In this document: piece by piece, positions 61,101-64,000 of the stretch | Position numbering within the stretch: position 1 is the stretch's first letter | Layout: each line of letters begins with the position of its first letter | Assembly: GCA_022113835.1 (NCBI GenBank) | Contig: JAILWY010000009.1 | Location: forward strand, 12,810,001 to 12,874,000 | Source of the DNA: Atopsyche davidsoni | Taxonomy: Eukaryota > Arthropoda > Insecta > Trichoptera > Hydrobiosidae | Direction of reading: 5' to 3' | DNA: 64,000 nt | Translations under genes and position numbers: made by a program | Notes under the pieces: generated by a model | Told to the model about the DNA's origin: nothing | The model's database searches: none | What the model saw: only the letters and a program-made list of their open reading frames with translations

Positions 61101-64000
61101 AGAATATCAGCAAAAAGGTCAGCTCATTTCGATATGACATCCATTGCAACGCATGCACTTTAATAGTACAAGTATTTTTGTAGTTCAAGAACATTTTTAG
61201 TATTGTTCTCATTTTTTTATGTGATTAGTTAGACAGAGCAAGCCTCTGCTTGAAGATGCCTTTCATACAACACAATAAATTCCACAAAGCACTTTTATGT
61301 CAAAAATATTTGATTTAGTAAAAACTATACGCATCACTAAATGTTTACTCGATTTCAATTCGCAAAATATTATTTTATTTTGTGTTTTCAATTTTTCTAT
61401 CTATTTTCAGTAGCTATAATATTATCATACATGAGCAACGAATGAGCACTTTTTTTGCTTGAAAAGTATTGAAAAAGTCAAGCCGTATAATATATTCTCT
61501 TTACATTTCTTATTATTTTGTTTATTCAATGTGTTATGTGAAACTATTTTTGATATATTATTTTTTTAAAAACCATTATGTTTTATGAAAATATATAGAG
61601 TTGCCATGTTATTTTAAAAAATATATTAATATTATCAAATGGTATTATAACACGATATAAGGTATCCAAGATATCTGTATAAGTGTTCGTAAAGGTCAGA
61701 TAATACGTAATGTCTATAAGGCTAACACGTAGAATATGCTTCTAAAGCAAAATCAACTTTTTTGCTAAGCAGCCGATTCCTAGTCTATGGAGCAAAGTTA
61801 GAAGCGCTATTATGTTCCGTTAGCAGTCATTGACAGGATTGGTCCCCATTTTGTGTCATTTCCCAATATTTCGAGTCATTGTTCGCCATTACCGGACACT
61901 GGCGGATCTGATCGGATATGTTATCATGTGTCTTAAACAAGGTACGAAAATCCTTAAATTTTCACATCAGAACTAACCTGAATCAATTTTTTTACTTTTA
62001 TCCTAAAACAGCTGTCGGCTTATCTTGGCCGTTTCTTCTCCCCCCTGTCTCTTTCTACACCCACATCAGTACCTCCAAAATCAAAATATATACGAAGTTT
62101 TGTTTATTATTTTCAACATTTGGAATGGAAATTCATGTAAAATGAAATGATTTATTAAAAAAAAAACCTTGACGTGTACTTATAAAAGTTTAAATCAGAT
62201 TTAGATTTGTTAAAAAAAGGTTTTTATAACTCCAGACATGCTTTATAATCAAATGTTATTTTTAATGATTTGAAACATAAAAATTCTCATCTCTAGGTGA
62301 GATGTATTCTCTGTATACGCATCGCGAATGCGAAGCCACTGATGGAAAAAAACATCAAACTTAATGGCAGAACGATCGCCTAGCTATCTTAGCTGATTCT
62401 GCCGAGCCATTATAGTCCTCAAGACCCCTTCCATAGAGACCGAGAAATGTAAAAACTTTTCTTTACAGCTTTGAGTTTGTTTTCATTTGGTTGTACGATA
62501 CTTTGCTGTAGTGTCCTTCGTAAAATAGTAGAGGAAACATGCTTAGTTTTAACTAATTAAATAATCACGTCAGAATTTTACCTGATCAAATTTAATTGAA
62601 GATCTTAGTACAATACAACTAATAAGTGAATTAATATTTTAATTAGTGTTACTTTAGATTATCAAGAATGAAATTGTTTTTTATAATAAAATATTTTATG
62701 TGGATATATTTATGTATGCTTGGTTTTAATTTAATAAAACATAGCGCAGCCAATATCTAACCTTCCTATTAATGAGATTTTCTCAATATAATATACGAAG
62801 GCAACTATTTCTTAATTAAATACAATATTCTCTATTAATCACCTAGTCTAGCAGTTTCTTGCAAAATTAGTTTCCCGCATCATTTATATATCAATCGACG
62901 GCCCGTCTTTAGACTTTCGAGAAGCCTCCTGTAATTAGCAAGTATTTAAGTATGAATTTGAAAGATGCTTCCCCGAGTTCTCGAGCCCGCCGCTCGGCTG
63001 GTGGAAGAAGGGGGTTTTTTGGCACTAATTTGTAGGCAGCTTATGGGGTATAGAAAGTTTTTCAGACTGTAGGAGACAAACAATTAAATCATCATTTTAA
63101 AGCGGCTGAAAGTTTTGGCCGGCTGTAAGGAGCAAGTAGTCCGTGTGATATAAATAAGACAAATTACTGAAGTAAACATTGAATATACAAGGCTTGGTTT
63201 TCACAAGTGATTTCGATTTTCTGTAATCTCAAACCATCTTTGATTGATCTAAAATAAACAAGCTTATAAATAAAAAATAAACAAATAATTCATTTCAAAA
63301 TATCTGATATATTCACAAAGTATCTGTGTTCACAAAAAAAAATTAAAAGGTTTTTATTGGCGTACAATACTATGTATTAGGGGTTATCTAATAAGTAAAT
63401 AAAAAAGTGCTTGAACAGAAAAATTCTACACCTTTATATTTAAACAAAGTGGCCCATATAATGTACATGGTGCGCGAAGGTTTCAGTTTCTACTTCTACC
63501 AAAGTTTTCTTTATTGGGGTGCTTTTACTTTATGGATAATATTATGCAGATCGTGGCACAAAGTCTATAAGTAAAGTTTTGTTTTTTCATAAACTTTCAA
63601 AGCTAGATTTATCTACCAAGAACAACAATAAACTACGTCCTGAGAAATATTGAATAGTTTTCCTAATAAAAATATATTATGTTTCATAAAAAAGTTCTTT
63701 GTATTTTATTTTATATATTAGTAGTGTGAATTACGTTATTCGAAACTGAAACTTTGGAAAAACATCATGCAGCTTTACCCTTCTATTGAATTTTCAAATT
63801 GATGTTAATGGACTCCATATATGACAATATTAAAACAAATATATTAATTAACATTGAATATATATTTATTTTGAAAAAAAAAAAATATAATGCTTAACTT
63901 ACAGACGGTAAGGCTTAATAATCTGCTACTCGAGAAAACGGCTCTGCTTTGTATCGTAAATTATACCCAGTGTATAAATTGAAACACGCACAAAAATCCT
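55102..64000. other. Mostly AT-rich DNA with few islands
   Basis: Patches lie at 55600-55760, 60000-60120, 60710-60810, 61730-62060, 62300-62450 and 62880-63130. The long interval 55.9-59.9 kb is the emptiest part of the window: AT-rich, with no repeat family, island or credible frame. No family A, B or C copy was seen after 55.1 kb. Confidence 0.35.

Overview
This window looks like a gene-poor stretch of an AT-rich animal genome, most likely an insect or other arthropod. That assignment is an inference from several things seen together: A+T clearly above two thirds, long (AT)n and (GT)n tracts, tRNA-derived short repeats, a short element with mariner-like inverted repeats, and Penelope/retrozyme-like hammerhead repeats. 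There are no bacterial-style genes, operons, ribosome-binding sites or CRISPR arrays. I find no complete protein-coding gene. Nearly all ATG-type open frames are chance products of GC-rich patches or tandem repeats. The best coding candidate has no start codon: a 73-codon open frame at 3893-4111 that reads like a real exon or a gene relic.

The background alternates between very AT-rich DNA (usually 0.5-2 kb) and short GC-rich islands of 150-400 bp. Islands occur near 1, 3.1, 6.3, 7.3, 8.1, 8.6, 9.6, 11.4, 13.8, 15.9, 17.6, 18.0, 24.8, 26.2, 27.3, 28.1, 29.6, 31.5, 31.8, 32.6, 33.3, 33.8, 36.3, 37.0, 37.6, 39.6, 40.8, 43.4, 44.2, 45.5, 46.3, 47.2, 49.2, 49.6, 53.9, 55.6, 60.0, 61.8, 62.4 and 63.0 kb. 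This resembles the intronic or intergenic landscape of a developmental regulator, but only cross-species conservation could show that. Two islands carry perfect TGACGTCA (CRE) palindromes and one carries a near-perfect RFX X-box.

The mobile DNA is the most interesting part. Family A (420-575, 48569-48835, 54115-54510) carries type I hammerhead ribozyme motifs, and one copy is a palindrome with a ribozyme on each strand. Family B (six copies: 14.1, 26.6, 41.1, 47.7, 54.2 and 54.8 kb) has long terminal inverted repeats around a tRNA-like module with Pol III A and B boxes, and its copies are flanked by duplications of about 8-12 bp. One B copy sits inside an A copy, which dates their order. In both families the axis of inversion lies at or beside the structured-RNA module. 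Family C is a dispersed repeat with five copies. There are also single hairpin elements, degenerate tRNA-derived SINE heads and a probable LINE endonuclease relic.

Tandem arrays include a 10-bp GAACTGAACC-type minisatellite (2.1-2.5 kb) with an inverted block at its left end, a 51-bp minisatellite (38.5-38.9 kb) flanked by direct repeats, a satellite with a unit of about 205-228 bp (52.4-53.8 kb), and an (AT)n tract of about 107 bp at 19.4 kb. The 52.3-55.1 kb segment is a pile-up in which satellite, GC island, A, B and C elements lie side by side.
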